Of a stretch of DNA of 64,000 nucleotides, positions 14,194 through 27,120 are shown in pieces. Each line of letters begins with the position of its first letter. Positions within the stretch are counted from its first letter, which is position 1. The stretch is taken from NCBI RefSeq assembly GCF_028476545.1, contig NW_026731643.1, positions 416,001 to 480,000 of the forward strand, written 5' to 3'. The notes below the pieces were generated by a model. That model worked only from the letters and a program-made list of their open reading frames with translations, did no database searches and was not told the DNA's origin. Both the position numbers and the translations under genes were made by a program. This DNA comes from Physella acuta. Taxonomy: Eukaryota > Mollusca > Gastropoda > Physidae.

Positions 14194-15585
14194 TTAACAA
14201 TAAGATCGCTGCTATTTAAAGCACAATTATTTTTCTCACTTCATACTATTCAAAATAAGTGTTTTGTGTTACTGCAAGTTCAATTTTTTCCTTACCAAAA
14301 GAGACCTAAAAGATACTTAAGAGTTTTTTTTTAAACCAAGTTATGAAGTAATATTTAAATCACCCTTCATAAAAATAATACCGAAACCTGCCACGTTATT
14401 GTATATTCTAAGTGTCTTCATAAAAAACTACACTTGTCATTCCTTTTTTATTTTTCAAATTTGCTTAATATTTTCGATTTTAATATTATTAAGTAAATAA
14501 TCAGTATTCGTTTCTATATATAGACCTATAGGCCTACGTTTATTGATTTACATTTAGAATTGCATTTAAAAATCTAAGTCAATCAAACCTTTAATGTTTA
14601 TTATTTAAACTAAATATGTGAAAATAATATGTCTCTATGACGGGAAAAGCTTCAATTGTTTACACAAAGATCTAAAGCTGCATAGATCATCCGAATTACA
14701 TTAATAAGATTTTATATATAAATATATCTAGTCATGGAATAATATAAGCACATTCTTATTTTACATTCCGTTTATCATACTTCTTAATTTCTTCGTTCTT
14801 AATTGTAATGTTGGAAGATATTTCCTCCAACAAAGAAAAGTATTTTGCACTATGTGGGCCGTTGTCACAAATTCCAGCTTGTTTTATTTCTGGAATTGCT
14901 TCCATAGCCATTGTCCAACCAAGAAAAAACGACATGGCTTCTGTTTGAATTTGGAGTTATCTCCCCTAGATGGGTCGCTGTCCTAGGTTATCTTGCATCA
15001 TATGCCAGGGGATCAACCTCGGGACATTTATGATGAACAACAAGAGCTCTACCGACCCGACCGCGTTGACCTCCGTTAATGGTAATGCATTAACGATGCG
15101 TGAACAATAGTATCTCTGCCATTGTATTAACGTCTTCTAATAATTACAATATAGGGCCTACTTTTCAGAATATATCTCTTGCACTATAAATATAATTTAA
15201 AAAAACAAAACAATAATACGATTGCAGGTGTAGTACTATTTATTTTTTAATATATATATTCTTGAGTCAAATAAAACACAAACAACAGTATCACTTATTC
15301 AGAGGCGACTGCCTTTGCCCAAGAGACCCAGGATATTATTAAAAAGACGAATAATTTTTGTCATTATTGGGCGACATTATTATATTACATCATTATTATG
15401 TTGATAACACTATTAGAAAACAACATCAATATGAATTGAATTTTTTTTATAATGAATAAGTATTTAAGAATAATAGCTGTAAGACAACGTCTATAATTAA
15501 GCGGTTGGACAAAAATATGATTAATTAACTAATATTAACGTCATATACCATCGAAAGTTTCATTAAATTTTAATATTCTTGAGAA
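14194..15585. other. FREP-B to GPCR-B spacer
   Basis: Conserved cassette spacer, with the tRNA-derived SINE at about 14850-15073 on the minus strand. No gene seen. Confidence 0.6.
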
Positions 15586-16553
15586 TCATTGACACAAAAA
15601 TATTTTTCGATATGTTTTTGCAAATTTCGGACTCAATCTGACATAAACGATAAAATTAACTGAGGCATTAAGTCCATAAATTAAATTTAGGGCGTCATAG
15701 GTAAAGAGCCGACCATAACCAGCTTCAAGGGTGAAGGCGTATGCATTCGTTGGAATCAACACTAGACAAATTGCAGATAAACAAATTGTCAGTGAGATTT
15801 TAGCTGTTCGAACATTCTTAGTTCGCTTGGAGTGTGACTCAAATGTTGACATTCTCTTCACATTTCTGCTTGACGCTTTAAGTTTTATAATGATAGAAAA
15901 CGTACAAATCATTTAATCGCTGTTGGAAACAAAATGACCAATACTCCGAGTCCAGTGTTGCATAATGTAAACATGTCATAATTGTATCGTATAAATACAC
16001 CGTAGTCAAGAACTGGAATCGTACTATTGATTTTATCGTAGAATATCTAAATAACAGTATAAAAAAATGCCCGAGGAATATAAAATCCTGCTGAAATTAT
16101 ATAAAAACTAACTACAATACACTTGATTCTAAATGTTGTAAGCAGTTTAGATGCACCTAAAGGAAACACCACAGCTATCATTCTCTCTACGGCAATGACT
16201 GTAGCCATCTGTACGCTGGTGCATATGGCATACTGGTTCTATTCCAGAATATACGCGGTGAAATGCGAGAAGATGTAGTAAAACACGGCGTCGTCAATCA
16301 AGCGAGCCAAGCTCTCCATTGGAAAATGTAGCTGTGTAAGGGAGAAGAACAGATCCGACACGGTCAAAGCGTTTAAAATAATAGTGGTTGTTTCCCTTAG
16401 TCCATTGTAAACAAGGATTAAAATTGTGAGGCTGTTCCCCACAATTCCAGTGAAACATAAAACTGGAAGGATGATGCCGCTGAATATAAGATTGATATAA
16501 AACAAGTCTGTTTTAGAAATATCAAACACTACGTCTGCTACTATACTATGCAT
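15586..16553 (-). pseudogene. GPCR-B: degraded class A receptor
   Basis: Same receptor family as GPCR-A, -D and -E but clearly dead. The first part (16553-16239) reads from MHSIVADVVFDIS to FTAYIL, then the Trp codon of the GWNQY motif is TAG. A one-base loss near 15911-15915 in TM5 shifts the frame. A 21-bp loss removes the RIVETFV residues before TM7. The 5' end is cut at about 16550, where sequence unrelated to the other cassettes begins, so the normal start (MxYKNN) is missing and the Met now in place is fortuitous. The last part (15912-15586) still shows TM6 CLVLIPTNAY and TM7 NASVNFIVY. It has more breaks than GPCR-A, so it has been inactive longer. Confidence 0.9.
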
Positions 16554-17110
16554 AAGATGAAGTTATAGAGACGTTCACTAAAAATAACCAGGCGTGTCTG
16601 CGGTCACACCAATAGGGTACGATTTGGCGCCCTGTGCTATCCTATGAGCACTATGGTGCATACGTTATTTTTAATTAGCACCTCTAAATATTGACAAGAT
16701 GGCACACGACATTCAACGATTGTACCGAGCCAGGGGCCGTACGCGGCAACGCTGCATAATGTAATCGGGGGCTCACAAGAGTGTCCCCTAAGTATCTGCA
16801 TTCGGTGAGTAATTGATAGTGGTGTTACTGTTAGTAATAGATGTACACTCATGGACATCCGTGCCCCGATAAATATGATTCAAGTTAGTACAGGCGTTGC
16901 CCCGGCAGGTTGCAATATGACGACCCGATTATCTCGTGAGCACTATGGCACCTACCATCGTTTTAACCACTTCGATTGACTATTTATAAGATGGGGCATT
17001 ATAGACGTTCACCAAACGAATCAGGCGCGTCCGCCGACGCCTCTGGAGCATTCGCTTTGCCCCGAGCTTCATCGGATTTTTTTCTAGCCCGGCGTAAATG
17101 CGCGGGGACG
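16550..17110. repeat. Unclassified repeat that truncates GPCR-B
   Basis: About 560 bp of more GC-rich DNA with two related segments about 430 bp apart (ATAAGATGAAG...GACGTTCAC near 16555 and ATAAGATGGGGC...GACGTTCACC near 16990). It replaces the 5' end of GPCR-B. No family assignment, no terminal repeats recognised, no ORF worth reporting. Confidence 0.4.
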
Positions 17111-17400
17111 GGCACTCTGTAACATGTCATTTTCATTTGTGCACACATTTTTCCAAGGCAGAAAGATCTATGTCAACCTAATGTGTGATATAATCAATCC
17201 ACAACCAGATATAAGCGGTGACTCAGATTTTAACCACATATTCAAAGCTGTCAATATTTACTTATTTTTAATGTAGCAGATGGTGTGTTTAGAAGGTTTT
17301 CTATTGTTATGAAGCATATCATTTTTTCCAAATCAATGTAATCCATATTTATTACAACATAAAGATTAAAACCCCTAAGAACAATTTTTTTTAAATTGCA

Positions 17401-17670
17401 TAAAAACGTTTTAATAACAAGCTTTTATGTAATTATGCACTAAAAAGAGGAAAATAAATAAATGTCTTTAAATATATAATAATAGACTATAAAAAAGCGT
17501 GGGTACCTATATTATCTATTGGATACCTTTACTAATATTTTGAATCGACCCACGCTTTTCTTTATAATTATATAAATAGTATTATATTATTATATATTTA
17601 AAGAATTTTATTTATTTTCTTCTTTTTAGTGCGTAATTACATAAAAGCTTAATCTTAAAACGTTTTTCAT
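17401..17670. mobile_element. Hairpin MITE, about 270 bp
   Basis: Long inverted arms (17401-17505 and 17546-17670) starting AAAACGTTTTAATAACAAG and meeting around GCGTGGGT/ACCCACGC. Related hairpins lie at 41230-41440 and 53385-53670, with a decayed one near 8265-8570. No coding capacity. Superfamily not determined. Confidence 0.75.
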
Positions 17671-17859
17671 GAAAATAATATCAGTACTTTGAATGTTCTT
17701 AATTTTACAATAGAGTTGCATAACTAAAAACCATTGCGCACCTAATGAACATGATAACGCGAGTATAATAGTGCGGAATAGTTGGTTAAGACAACCTACA
17801 AATTTGGACACAATTTTAATTAATTCATAAAAATTAATTAGGCATCCAATTAAGCCAAA

Positions 17860-18025
17860 TTTAATGTCAGATTGCATTCTTTTCATGTCTTGACCCGCGT
17901 GCCAACTTTGAGCCGAATCGGTGAGTAAGAAGTGCCAAACATTTCGCTCGGGCGTTTTGATCTAGACAGACAAACTGATAACAGACTGACGACAGATAGA
18001 CAGACTGTCGACAGACAGAGGAAGC
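17860..18025 (-). repeat. Copy of the GTCTGTCGT composite repeat
   Basis: Inverted relative to 7905-8100. It contains the words GCAAGTTAAATAAA and CAGACTGACGACAGA, and TTAATGTCAGATTGCATTCT near the left end. Confidence 0.55.
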
Positions 18026-19459
18026 AAGTTAAATAAAAGAATGTAAAAATATGTCTGTTATTTTAATTATTTTATCATCGCATGATTTTAGAACTAAATC
18101 GAGGATCATGCTTAGAAATATGTTATTCTGTATGATTTTAATAATGAAAGAAGCTTTTTTTAAAAACTCTTGCCTGTTTTAATTCTTTCAAAACACTTTA
18201 ATACAAGTTCTGTGTTATATTTCAGAAACTGTACAACCTATTACCGGGCATGGAATATTTTCTGACCAGCCAATATTTCACAACCAATCAGCAACAAACA
18301 GAAGATAATTCTAAAAACATCTTTTAACGAAAGACAAAAATATTAACTTGCATGAATGGATCACCTGCTAGAGTAGAGAAAATAATTACATGGTTTTACT
18401 TACAGTGTAAAAATGTCAGTTTATTTTGTCTAAACTCCCACTGTTCTTGCGTGCGATACATGCCAATAATCAGAGGCGCAGCTAGGGGGGGAGCGGTGGG
18501 GGGGGCGGCCGCCCCGGGTGCCGACCCTAGGGGGGCGCCAAAAGGGGTGAATTTTTTTTTAAAAGCTGGTTTTATGCTGCAGTTTTGAATTATAAACAGT
18601 TTAAGTTAAGAAATGTAATGGCTAAGAGCCTTTACCTACTGATTTAACTGTTTTCTACCTTGATTATTAACTGTAAAACATATACTCTTAAGAAGCAGTG
18701 ACCGGCAAAACCGCTTTCCAGCTTTTCATAGATTGTGTGTTTGCGGGGGGTGGGGAGCGCTTTTTTGAGACTAAAATCGGAAGAATTTACACTAGATTAA
18801 TGGATCAATCAGCGCTACCACTTATCACAACAATCAATTGTATTAAAATGTATTGTACGATTGTTTAACCGCAAAATACGTTAGTGACTTATCAAGATGT
18901 TGAAGGGGGGGGGGGCGCTTTTAGGCTTACTAAATTTGCCAAATTACACTGGATTTTGAGTAAACAACCTTTAGCACTTCTTTAAGAAACTAATTGTGCT
19001 AAAGTGCATTGTACGATTGTGTAACATTTTTTTTAAAAGTTAGAAAGTTGGTTGCATTAAAACCCGCTCTACAAACTTTGTCCAATATGGTTAGGAGATG
19101 TGCGGGGGGCGCTTTTTTCGCGAACAAAAATCGCAAAGTATTTGTACTGGATCGGTAAGTAGATAACTCTTTTCAAACTTAGAAAAGAAACCAATTTTAT
19201 TAACGCGTCATGTACAATTTCACTAGCCAGTGTTATTAAGTAATGACGCGACGTTAGAGATCAGATACGTTTACTTGAATGCATTACATCTTGCCTGGAT
19301 CACTGTATTAATGAGGACTAAACATCACGGATTCTTGAATCGCTATCCGATCAGTAAAATATCATACGTTCGGAGCGGGTGGTAGGAAGACGATATTCTT
19401 GCCGAAATTTTAAGAGATAAAAACATAAGTATATTGTTTGAATAGATGTTTGTTTGTTT

Positions 19460-20340
19460 GTTTTTCCAATCAAATCTTGCGATCGAAATTTCGGGCACTT
19501 CCCAGTTAGCTAGCGCGCTGAAATTTTCAGGGAAGCTTTGTTTCGGATGACAATAGAATATTCAACTGTTATTATAACTAAATTGATCCATGGAAACATT
19601 TTATTGATCATTTTAGACCGCTATATAATTGTACAAAAAAACGTGGGGAAGAAGGGACATAACCCAGTAACTGTAATTTGATGAAAACAAGGTTCGGTAC
19701 TCTCCCTCTTTTTGCTTACTGAGTAGTTGTCACGCGGTGTATGTCTACAAACAACCAGAACGTAACAACTGGTGGCCAGTATGGGGGAGACGATATGGTC
19801 GAGTGGTTGGGCATACGATTGCTAACCCACTCGACACGGGTTCAAATCTATGTGTTCTAGTCAGTAACGTATTCACACAACGTGTTTTTTACGAGTTGTC
19901 TTTTCCCACGTTTTCTTTAACTTGCTTTCGTCTCTGTCTTTCCAATCAAATCTTGTGATCGAAATTTCTGGCACTTCCCAGTTAGCTAGCGCTCTGAAAT
20001 TTTCAGGGAAGATTTGTTTTGGATGACAATAGAATATTAAATTGATATTATTACTAAATTGATCCATGGAAACATTTTATTGAGCATTTTAGAGCGCTAT
20101 ATAATTGTAGTAAAAACGTGTGGAAAAAGGGACATAACCCAGTAACTGTAATTTGATGAAAACAAGGTTCGGTACTCTCCCTCTTTGCTTACTGAGTAGT
20201 GTTCACGCGGTGTTTGTGTACAAACAACCGTAACAACTGGTGGCCAGTATGGTGGAGACGATATGGTCGAGTGGTTGGGCACACGATTGCTAATCCACTC
20301 GACACGGGTTCAAGGCACGTGTTTTTTACGATTTGTCTTC
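19460..20340 (+). repeat. 476-bp tandem duplication with tRNA-like segment
   Basis: The sequence from TTCCAATCAAATCTTG recurs with period 476 bp (19464 and 19940). Each copy holds a tRNA-like stretch (A box TGGTCGAGTGGTT, B box ACGGGTTCAA) at about 19790-19855 and 20265-20315, suggesting a SINE head. Nested in the hAT-like element. Confidence 0.7.
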
Positions 20341-20430
20341 GTTTACCCAAAAAAAAGTGAATGCGAAAAGATAAAATCGATAGCAAGATTTTAATGCAAA
20401 CAAACAGACAAAGACTAAAAAGTAGAAAAT

Positions 20431-20785
20431 AATTATCATTAAAAAAGTTAAAAAAAAACCCACGTTTTCTGATTGAACTAAAAAGTAGAAAATAAATGCT
20501 ATACATCACAATAATGCAAGCGATCACTCTACTATAAGCGATGAAAAACGTGGGGCTCCGTGATTTTCTTACAGTTTCTAATACTGTTGACTCTCTACAA
20601 GCTCCCTAAAAAAAGTCAATAGTATTATCTAATCAATAGTAATATAACTTTTACTTCGGCGCCCCACGTTTTTCATCGCTTATAGTAGAGTGATCGCTTG
20701 CATTATTGTGATGTATAGCATTTTTTTTCTACTTTTTAGTTCAATCAGAAAACGTGGGTTTTTTTAAACTTTTTTAATGATAATT
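20431..20785. mobile_element. Long-arm hairpin (foldback) MITE
   Basis: Arms of about 125 bp (20431-20555 and 20662-20785) are near-perfect reverse complements around a loop of about 105 bp. The arms include CCCACGTTTTCTGATTGAAC and AGCGATGAAAAACGTGGGG. The high identity suggests recent insertion or arm homogenisation. The CCCACG words recall the hairpin MITE at 17401-17670 but the arms are otherwise different. Confidence 0.85.
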
Positions 20786-21739
20786 ATTATTGCTTGTTTC
20801 ATTACAAGTCCTATTACTGCAATTTTCATATAGTTAAGGCCACTAGACCTACTAAACGATGTAAGCAACACGACAACAGGTGATGCTTTATCACTTTGTT
20901 CAACCTAACTGACAATTTAAAACTATAATACACTATTATCAAAATTGTTCTAAAGACATATCCAAACTTAGACCAAATAAGCTTGCATCTTATACAAACT
21001 ACACTCTAAAGCTGTGTTTCTTAACCTTTTGGAGGTACCGAACCCTACCAGTTTCATATGCGCCTTCACTGAATTCTTCTTAATAGTTTTATCGTCCATA
21101 TTGAAAAAATCTTATCTGGAATCATATATACATATATATATAAGGGGGGCGCCAAATTGAAAGTTCGCCCCAGGCGCCGGGAAGGGTCGCTACGCCTCTG
21201 CCAATAATGAACAGTAATTTGTGTTAGCACATGTGCTAGTATTTCGCCGTCATTGTTTCAATCTCCTGTAGAATTAATTTTCTGTCGATAATTTTTTTGC
21301 TCATTATTCTAAAGTGGTATGTTTTTTGTTTCCAACGCAAAAGTATTACTGCATTGATGGTTGTTAATACAATAATCCTTTATGTTCTTGCACCATAATA
21401 CATCAAAATACGATTTTATTCGGATTATTTGAAAATCTGTATTTCATTAAATAAAGTTCATATTTAACGTTATATTTTAGAAATGCAGGGGTAAGCATAA
21501 AATTTGTTTTTAATAGTTTATTCGTGATTAATGTTTTACAAATACATATTCATTTAGCATTCCTATTTTTAAAAATGAACAAACAGTAACTTGTTTTATG
21601 ATTAGTTTTTATGTAAATTGAAAATAAAAATACTGTATTAATTATGAAGCATTACCTCGAATGCATGCTTTAAGTTTTTTAATGTTCACGACATTTACAT
21701 TTAACGTAGCTAATTTAATTTAAGTAACGTAAAGTGCAT

Positions 21740-21962
21740 GTAAAGGTGAATGTGTTAGATGTTGTGTTAGAATCCATCTGATTCTGTCACCTGGGCATAT
21801 GAAGGGATAGTGTAGTCAGCACCTTTATTTTCTTTAAAGTCAGCTAGATACACATTAAAGCTGCGTAGACTTAGAGACGGCCTAAGGACATGAGTCCGCA
21901 ATTCGAACTCGAAACTGTTGGATTAATGTTGTGCGCTATGCTGTTCTACCACGCCGACCCAA
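21740..21962 (-). repeat. Second SINE-like family, copy near FREP-C
   Basis: tRNA-like head on the minus strand (GGCGTGGTAGAACAGCATAG, then TTCGAGTTCGAATTGC). The body includes CATATGAAGGGATAGTGTAG, shared with the internal repeats of the adjacent Helitron. Confidence 0.5.
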
Positions 21963-21993
21963 ACTCAGTAATATAAAGCGTCACTAATGACAA

Positions 21994-23194
21994 TCTCTTT
22001 ACTACAAAAACTCAATTTGTTTACATGTTTGAATATTTATTTGTTTTTTTTTTGTTTGTCTGATTGACTAGTGGAGAGAATCTGCTCTATGTGGAGAGCT
22101 GTAAAATAGTATGTAGGTAGAGAACAATTTTTGTTTTCAGACAGACTGTTAATCACACATTTATTTAAAGACGTTAATTAATTTATTGATTTATTCATAG
22201 GTAGATTAACCACATTAATTTTAAAAGTTTAAAACATTGACTTTACTTTGTGGGAATAGTGACGTCTCATGATTTGTTTACTTTTTAGTACAATGAATGG
22301 CGGCTTCAATCCAAGATTTAGTTTCCGATTCAGATGTTAAACGCGTTTTTAAACTAATTTTCTGTGGGCGATAACTTTAACAATACGTCCGTTTGTTATT
22401 TTTATTACTTTTCAACACTATTATCAATGTTTTAACACTTCTTTTTATTTTATTATACAATACATTTCTCTAGATCTACAGAAATATGTCTACATTCTTA
22501 CGCCGCTTAGATGTAAAATATATAATTTATTAACTTCTCCAGAGTACGAGCCTAGATATCTAAAAGGCTAACACATTAGGTTACCATGCCGGTGGCATGG
22601 GTTCTTGACATGTCGGTGTTTCTTTTTTTCTTTTCTTTTTTTTGTTTTTAGTTGTGAATTATAATGTTGCCTTTGCAAATTGGAACTTAACGGGATACAG
22701 GGCAGGTGAAGTAGAGTTCACCTGTTTCTTTGTCCTCAGTCTATAGCGTGGATAGTGTAGTCAGAGCCATGCTCGGCCGGACTCTTTTTTTTTTTAAAGA
22801 TAAAACATATTGTCCGAGACTTGGCGGAACACTGGGCAGGTGAAGTAGTGTTGGGTAGGTGTAAATTTCACCTGTGACGACAACATATGAAGAGATAGTG
22901 TGGTCAGACCCACGCTCAGCCAAAATTTGTGTTTTCACAGACAAAAACATGTCTCAGTTGGGAGGACACTGGGCAGGTGAAGTAGAGTTTACTTGTTTTT
23001 TATGACCTCAGCATATGAAAAGATTATGTTGTCAGACCCATGCTCAGACGAAGTCAGTGTTTTTAAAAGACAAAAACGTCTAAGGTTTGACGCCTTTTTT
23101 AATGTGTAGTCTGGTTATTTTGTGATGATAAGTGACAGAGGTGATGTCATTTATGGATAACCCCCGAAACCCACAGTAGTAACAGTTAGTCTAG
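21994..23194 (+). mobile_element. Non-autonomous Helitron, 1.2 kb
   Basis: Begins A|TCTCTTTACTAC and ends GTTAGTCTAG|T. It lies 0.1 kb below the end of FREP-C. The flanks join to give DNA like that downstream of FREP-E (about 49460-49520), which lacks the insert. It holds four or so degenerate repeats of about 115 bp built on GGCAGGTGAAGTAG and TATGAAGGGATAGTGTGGTCAG-like words (22680-23060). Longer relative of the 564-bp element at 13630. Confidence 0.75.
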
Positions 23195-23300
23195 TTTATA
23201 TCTAATAATTCTATAAAGTCAGTATTCTAATCAATGTTTTAAATGGTGTAGACTATTTAGACAGCTCGTTTACATAATACTGCTTCAAGATTTTCAATGA

Positions 23301-26173
23301 TTATATTTTGCGTAGTTTCATCTCAGCAGATTTAACAGTATCGGTATTCCAATAAATCCTTACGAGGCCTGTACCATTCCAGATTCCATTTAGATTGGAC
23401 ATAAAACAATTGCTATACCACCACCCACACTTGTATTTCTGAGAACAGCTTTCACTATCGCCGTCGTTATCATTGTCTATCGTGGAGAACTCCATACCAT
23501 TGTGGTAGCTTAGATTGTCTGTAGCGTTACCTCTAAATGACGATAAGCTCATCTTGTACTTGGCCGCTTCGTTGTCAACTTTAAAATTACTGTACTCTGC
23601 GTATTGGTTTTTACTTTCATAGATTAAATCAACCCTCAACTCAGTGTAACCCTGAAATGTAAACAGTATGTAGATCGTAGACAGTTAATTAATAAGCATA
23701 GGCATAAAAATAAAGACATTTTTAATTAAGCTTAGTTTTAAGCACTACTCAACTAAACTCTTGTGTTTAATTTTTAACTAAACAATTTAGTCGCATAATA
23801 ATTGCACTATTTTGGTACAAATGTTAATAGCATTTTTTTTAAGTTTATTTATGGTTTCTCGTTTGTTCGAATAAGCAACTATTGTATTTTGCAGCATTAG
23901 ATTTCCATAGATATATTTTATTATAGAAAGTGTGCGATACTATTTTACTACATTTTAAGATATCGTTTCAATTTGAAACACATCATTTTCAGAAATTTAG
24001 CCTATGCCCAAATGTGATTAACTAAAAATCTTAATTTATTGATACAGTAATCAAAAGAGTTTTTGTAGTTATAGAAAGAAAAATACAAGTGTAGGAAACA
24101 TGCTACAGCCATTAATAAACATTCCCGTGTTGATTTATTTTGAAATCACACCATACCGTATGATATGCAATTGTAAAAAAAAAACATTCTTTAATACATT
24201 TTTAACAACTAAAAACCACGCTTAACTAACATACTTTAAATTTTATTTTAAAAATTAAGTTTTGCGAAGCAGTATAAGAGACAAAGTATAACTCACTATA
24301 AAAGTAAGATAGGAGATCCAGTCATTCCCAAGCCAAAAATCTCCTGCCGTTGATCCAAACCCATGTTTGTAGTCGTCCCATCCTCTGGTAAAGTTAACAT
24401 CGCCCACAACACGACGCTGGTGAGGAAGTATTGAAAATACATTTAAAATGTGTGCGTATTTTTTTAAAACTATAATTAATTTACTTTGTTTTGGTAGAGT
24501 TTAGGATCAATTATTATTAAGACGCAGCCATCACCACCTTGCATAAATCGGTGAAAATTAATGATTATTTACAAAAACAAGTAAACACCATTAGTTTACA
24601 ACTGTTTATTGTTACGTTTTATCCATAATAATCTTAAATTGTCTTAACAATACCTGAATTAAGATCCATCCGCCATAGTCAGTTTTAGTGTCACACAAAG
24701 TCAATTTTGATACGTCCAATTGCACAATCTGACGGCTTGGCCATTGTGAATTGAAATTTTTTGTGCACTGAAATGAGATTAAAACAAAATACATGTTCAG
24801 TTAGTTTTCATTTACAATTTTTTTTAAGAACGGCATAAATCACCGATATAATTATGTCGATTTATGTCCTTAATCTTGCATAAGAGAAACTAAACAGCTG
24901 ATTCACAAAATATTTGACATATATATAACACGATTTTCACACATAGTCTACCTGTTCTATTGCCCATACTGAAGATTGATTTTTTTCTTCCACTGTATCC
25001 TTTGGGGTAATACATACGTTTTTGGTTTTATTAAGTTCAGTTAAAGTTTTGTTTAATTCCTCTTCCACCCTACTTAATCGTTCATTGATAAAGTTCATTT
25101 GGACTCTAAAATCTTGTGTCAACTTGTTTAAAGATGATTGGATGATGTCCATTCCATTAGAAGATTCATTTTGTTTATAATTATCTGTGATTCCTTTGTT
25201 GACTGGAAGGCTGTTAATGTCATTTCTATGTTCATCGCTACTTGAATGTGACATCTGTAATGACATTGACATGTCAGCTCCTTTAAGTTTATCCAGATCT
25301 TCAAAAGTTTTTAGAAAACCTGCCATAGTGTCCACAGTTTTAACATAGTTTAGAGTTTTAGCTTTTAAACTCATCATCAAATCTGATTTCCGCATGTTTT
25401 CTTTTCGGTATGGTGCAGTCTTTTCTTCTGTGAACCCAATCTCTCCTGTCTTATACGTGAAATATATTTCACATTTCAATATCTTTTCATGGCAAGCGGA
25501 ATCATTGGACAAAAACAACTGCAGTTCCTCGCCATGGTGGGATATATTCCCGTCCACAAAAACCCCAGGCACTTTGTAATCTCGAGCCTTTGAATCTGAT
25601 CCTGAAACAGACGCCAACATTATCTTGTCCCCTGGTTCGTTGATCACATAGACTGACATGTTGACCAGAGCTGATATCTGAGTGTCTTCTCTTATGTTTT
25701 CTGTACACTGGAGTTGTGCACAAAACAATTCCCTGCCCTGGTAAAATAATTCTCTCTTCATGTCTATTTTTAAACCTACAAATTGTAAAAAAGACAAAAC
25801 ATTTACTGTTTCATTTTGCAATTGTTTTATGATTTAACTTTTTCAAAAACTAATTGAAATTTTTGTGATTTAGAACTTATTTTTAGAAAAAGTAAAATAA
25901 AGAGTGATACTTAAAACAGAGTGTCTTTAATTAAATATATTTCATAATACATATATTTAACAGAATGTGATGTTTATCGATTAATAAAAATATGGATGTA
26001 TAATGGAGTTTAATGAACACTTGACAGCTATAATTAACAAATTTATGAAGTATTAATTAATAAGAATACTTGAATTCTCGAAAAATTTGTAAAATTAATT
26101 TTCGAAGAATTTACCTACCATAGCACACAAAGAAACATATGGTCAACAGAGTGTACAACACTGTTGAAGACAT
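23301..26173 (-). CDS. FREP-C: intact fibrinogen-related protein, 487 aa
   Basis: Secreted immune lectin-type protein. Exons 26173-26119, 25775-24952, 24767-24654, 24416-24297 and 23651-23301 join in frame to 487 residues. Signal peptide 1-18 ([10 protein letters not shown], then a hydrophobic run), an Ig-like domain about 35-125 with Cys37, 42, 113 and 120, a linker about 150-293 with a predicted coiled coil ([20 protein letters not shown]), and a fibrinogen domain 294-487. The fibrinogen part has [31 protein letters not shown] and [11 protein letters not shown], then [15 protein letters not shown]. It is odd in having an extra Cys (KCGWWY) and Phe where FREP-B and -E have His after the last Cys. 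Several N-glycosylation sites (NMS, NIS, NDS, NFT, NAT). All splice sites are canonical. The only cassette without a GPCR partner. Confidence 0.93.
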
Positions 26174-26231
26174 TTTCATGTAGACTTAGAAAATCTTCGG
26201 TGTCCAACGTTGTCAACCGCTGTCTACTTTC

Positions 26232-26266
26232 TATATTATATACTAAATATCTAAAGTGGTCACGTG
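26232..26266 (-). promoter_or_regulatory. FREP-C core promoter: TATA box and E-box
   Basis: TATA 26242-26232 and CACGTG 26266-26261, spaced as in the other cassettes, upstream of the intact FREP-C. Confidence 0.7.
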
Positions 26267-26765
26267 GTTAAAATATGACCTCCAGATTGGACGATTTTAA
26301 GACAGATTAAATAGTATATGAGTATTATACAACAATGTACTAAAAATAAACTTGTTGTTTTGCAACAGTGGTGCGTGTAATGTTTCAGAAGAGCTTGTAA
26401 GTGTCAACATGTCGAGACATTCCCGGACAAGTTGAGTAAGTGTTTGTACACTGATATTTTGTGTCACAGAGCTGTTCATACAAGAAGCTGACTGTTAAGT
26501 TTTTCAAGATGTAGCACACAATTGTCGAGTGGAAACATTTACAGTGAAAGGATGCAGCTGGCGATATCTGAAGTGACTTGATTGTATAAGTAGCTTGGAT
26601 TTTTATAAAGAACAGAATGGTACGCTAAGTTAGATGTTATTTCTTTTTAATTGTGATGCGCTAATAAATAGAATACATGATAATAATAAAGTTACAGCTA
26701 TTTAATTCAAAAAATATTTTTTTCTTATTTTATGCTGCTCAAATTATTTTCATGAGTTACTGAAT

Positions 26766-26788
26766 CCCCCCCCCCCCCCCCCCCCCCC
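26766..26788. repeat. Poly(C) run
   Basis: About 23 consecutive C in the FREP-C upstream region, at the place where the other cassettes have a T-rich run. Length may be unreliable in the assembly. Confidence 0.9.
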
Positions 26789-27120
26789 GTCACCAAAAAA
26801 TACCCCAGAGTTAACAGATGTTTTCAAAGTCATTATTATTTAAATAAGTAATGAAGTAATAATTATTTAAATCTCCCTTCAAAACAATAAAACCGGTATC
26901 TGCTCGGCTGTATCATTGTGTCTTAGTGGCTTCACAAAGTTGAATATTCAATTTTTATTACTGTTTATTTTAAAAATTATCATATTATTTTTGTTTTTAT
27001 TATTTTTAAATATCTAATCATTAAACATTCCAATATATAAGCTTATTTAATTATAAATGGAACTGAACTTTTTTAAAAATCAATAGTCAATTTGGCCTAC
27101 AATGTTCATCTATATATATA

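Larger units (their letters stand above)
18471..21200 (+). mobile_element. hAT-like non-autonomous DNA transposon, 2.73 kb
   Basis: Both ends carry an inverted CAGAGGCG(C/T)AGC motif typical of hAT terminal repeats, next to G/C-rich subterminal runs. It is flanked by a perfect 8-bp target duplication CCAATAAT (18463-18470 and 21201-21208), as hAT elements make. It contains three or four degenerate repeats of about 180 bp (18540-19260), each with a G-run and GCGCTTTT, a 476-bp segment present nearly twice (19460-20340) and a large hairpin element (20431-20785). No transposase ORF is seen, so it would need one in trans. Confidence 0.85.

Noticed and set aside
19780-19855. Possible tRNA gene
   Set aside because: A and B box-like words are present, but no full cloverleaf was found and the segment is in a duplicated repeat; treated as a SINE head.
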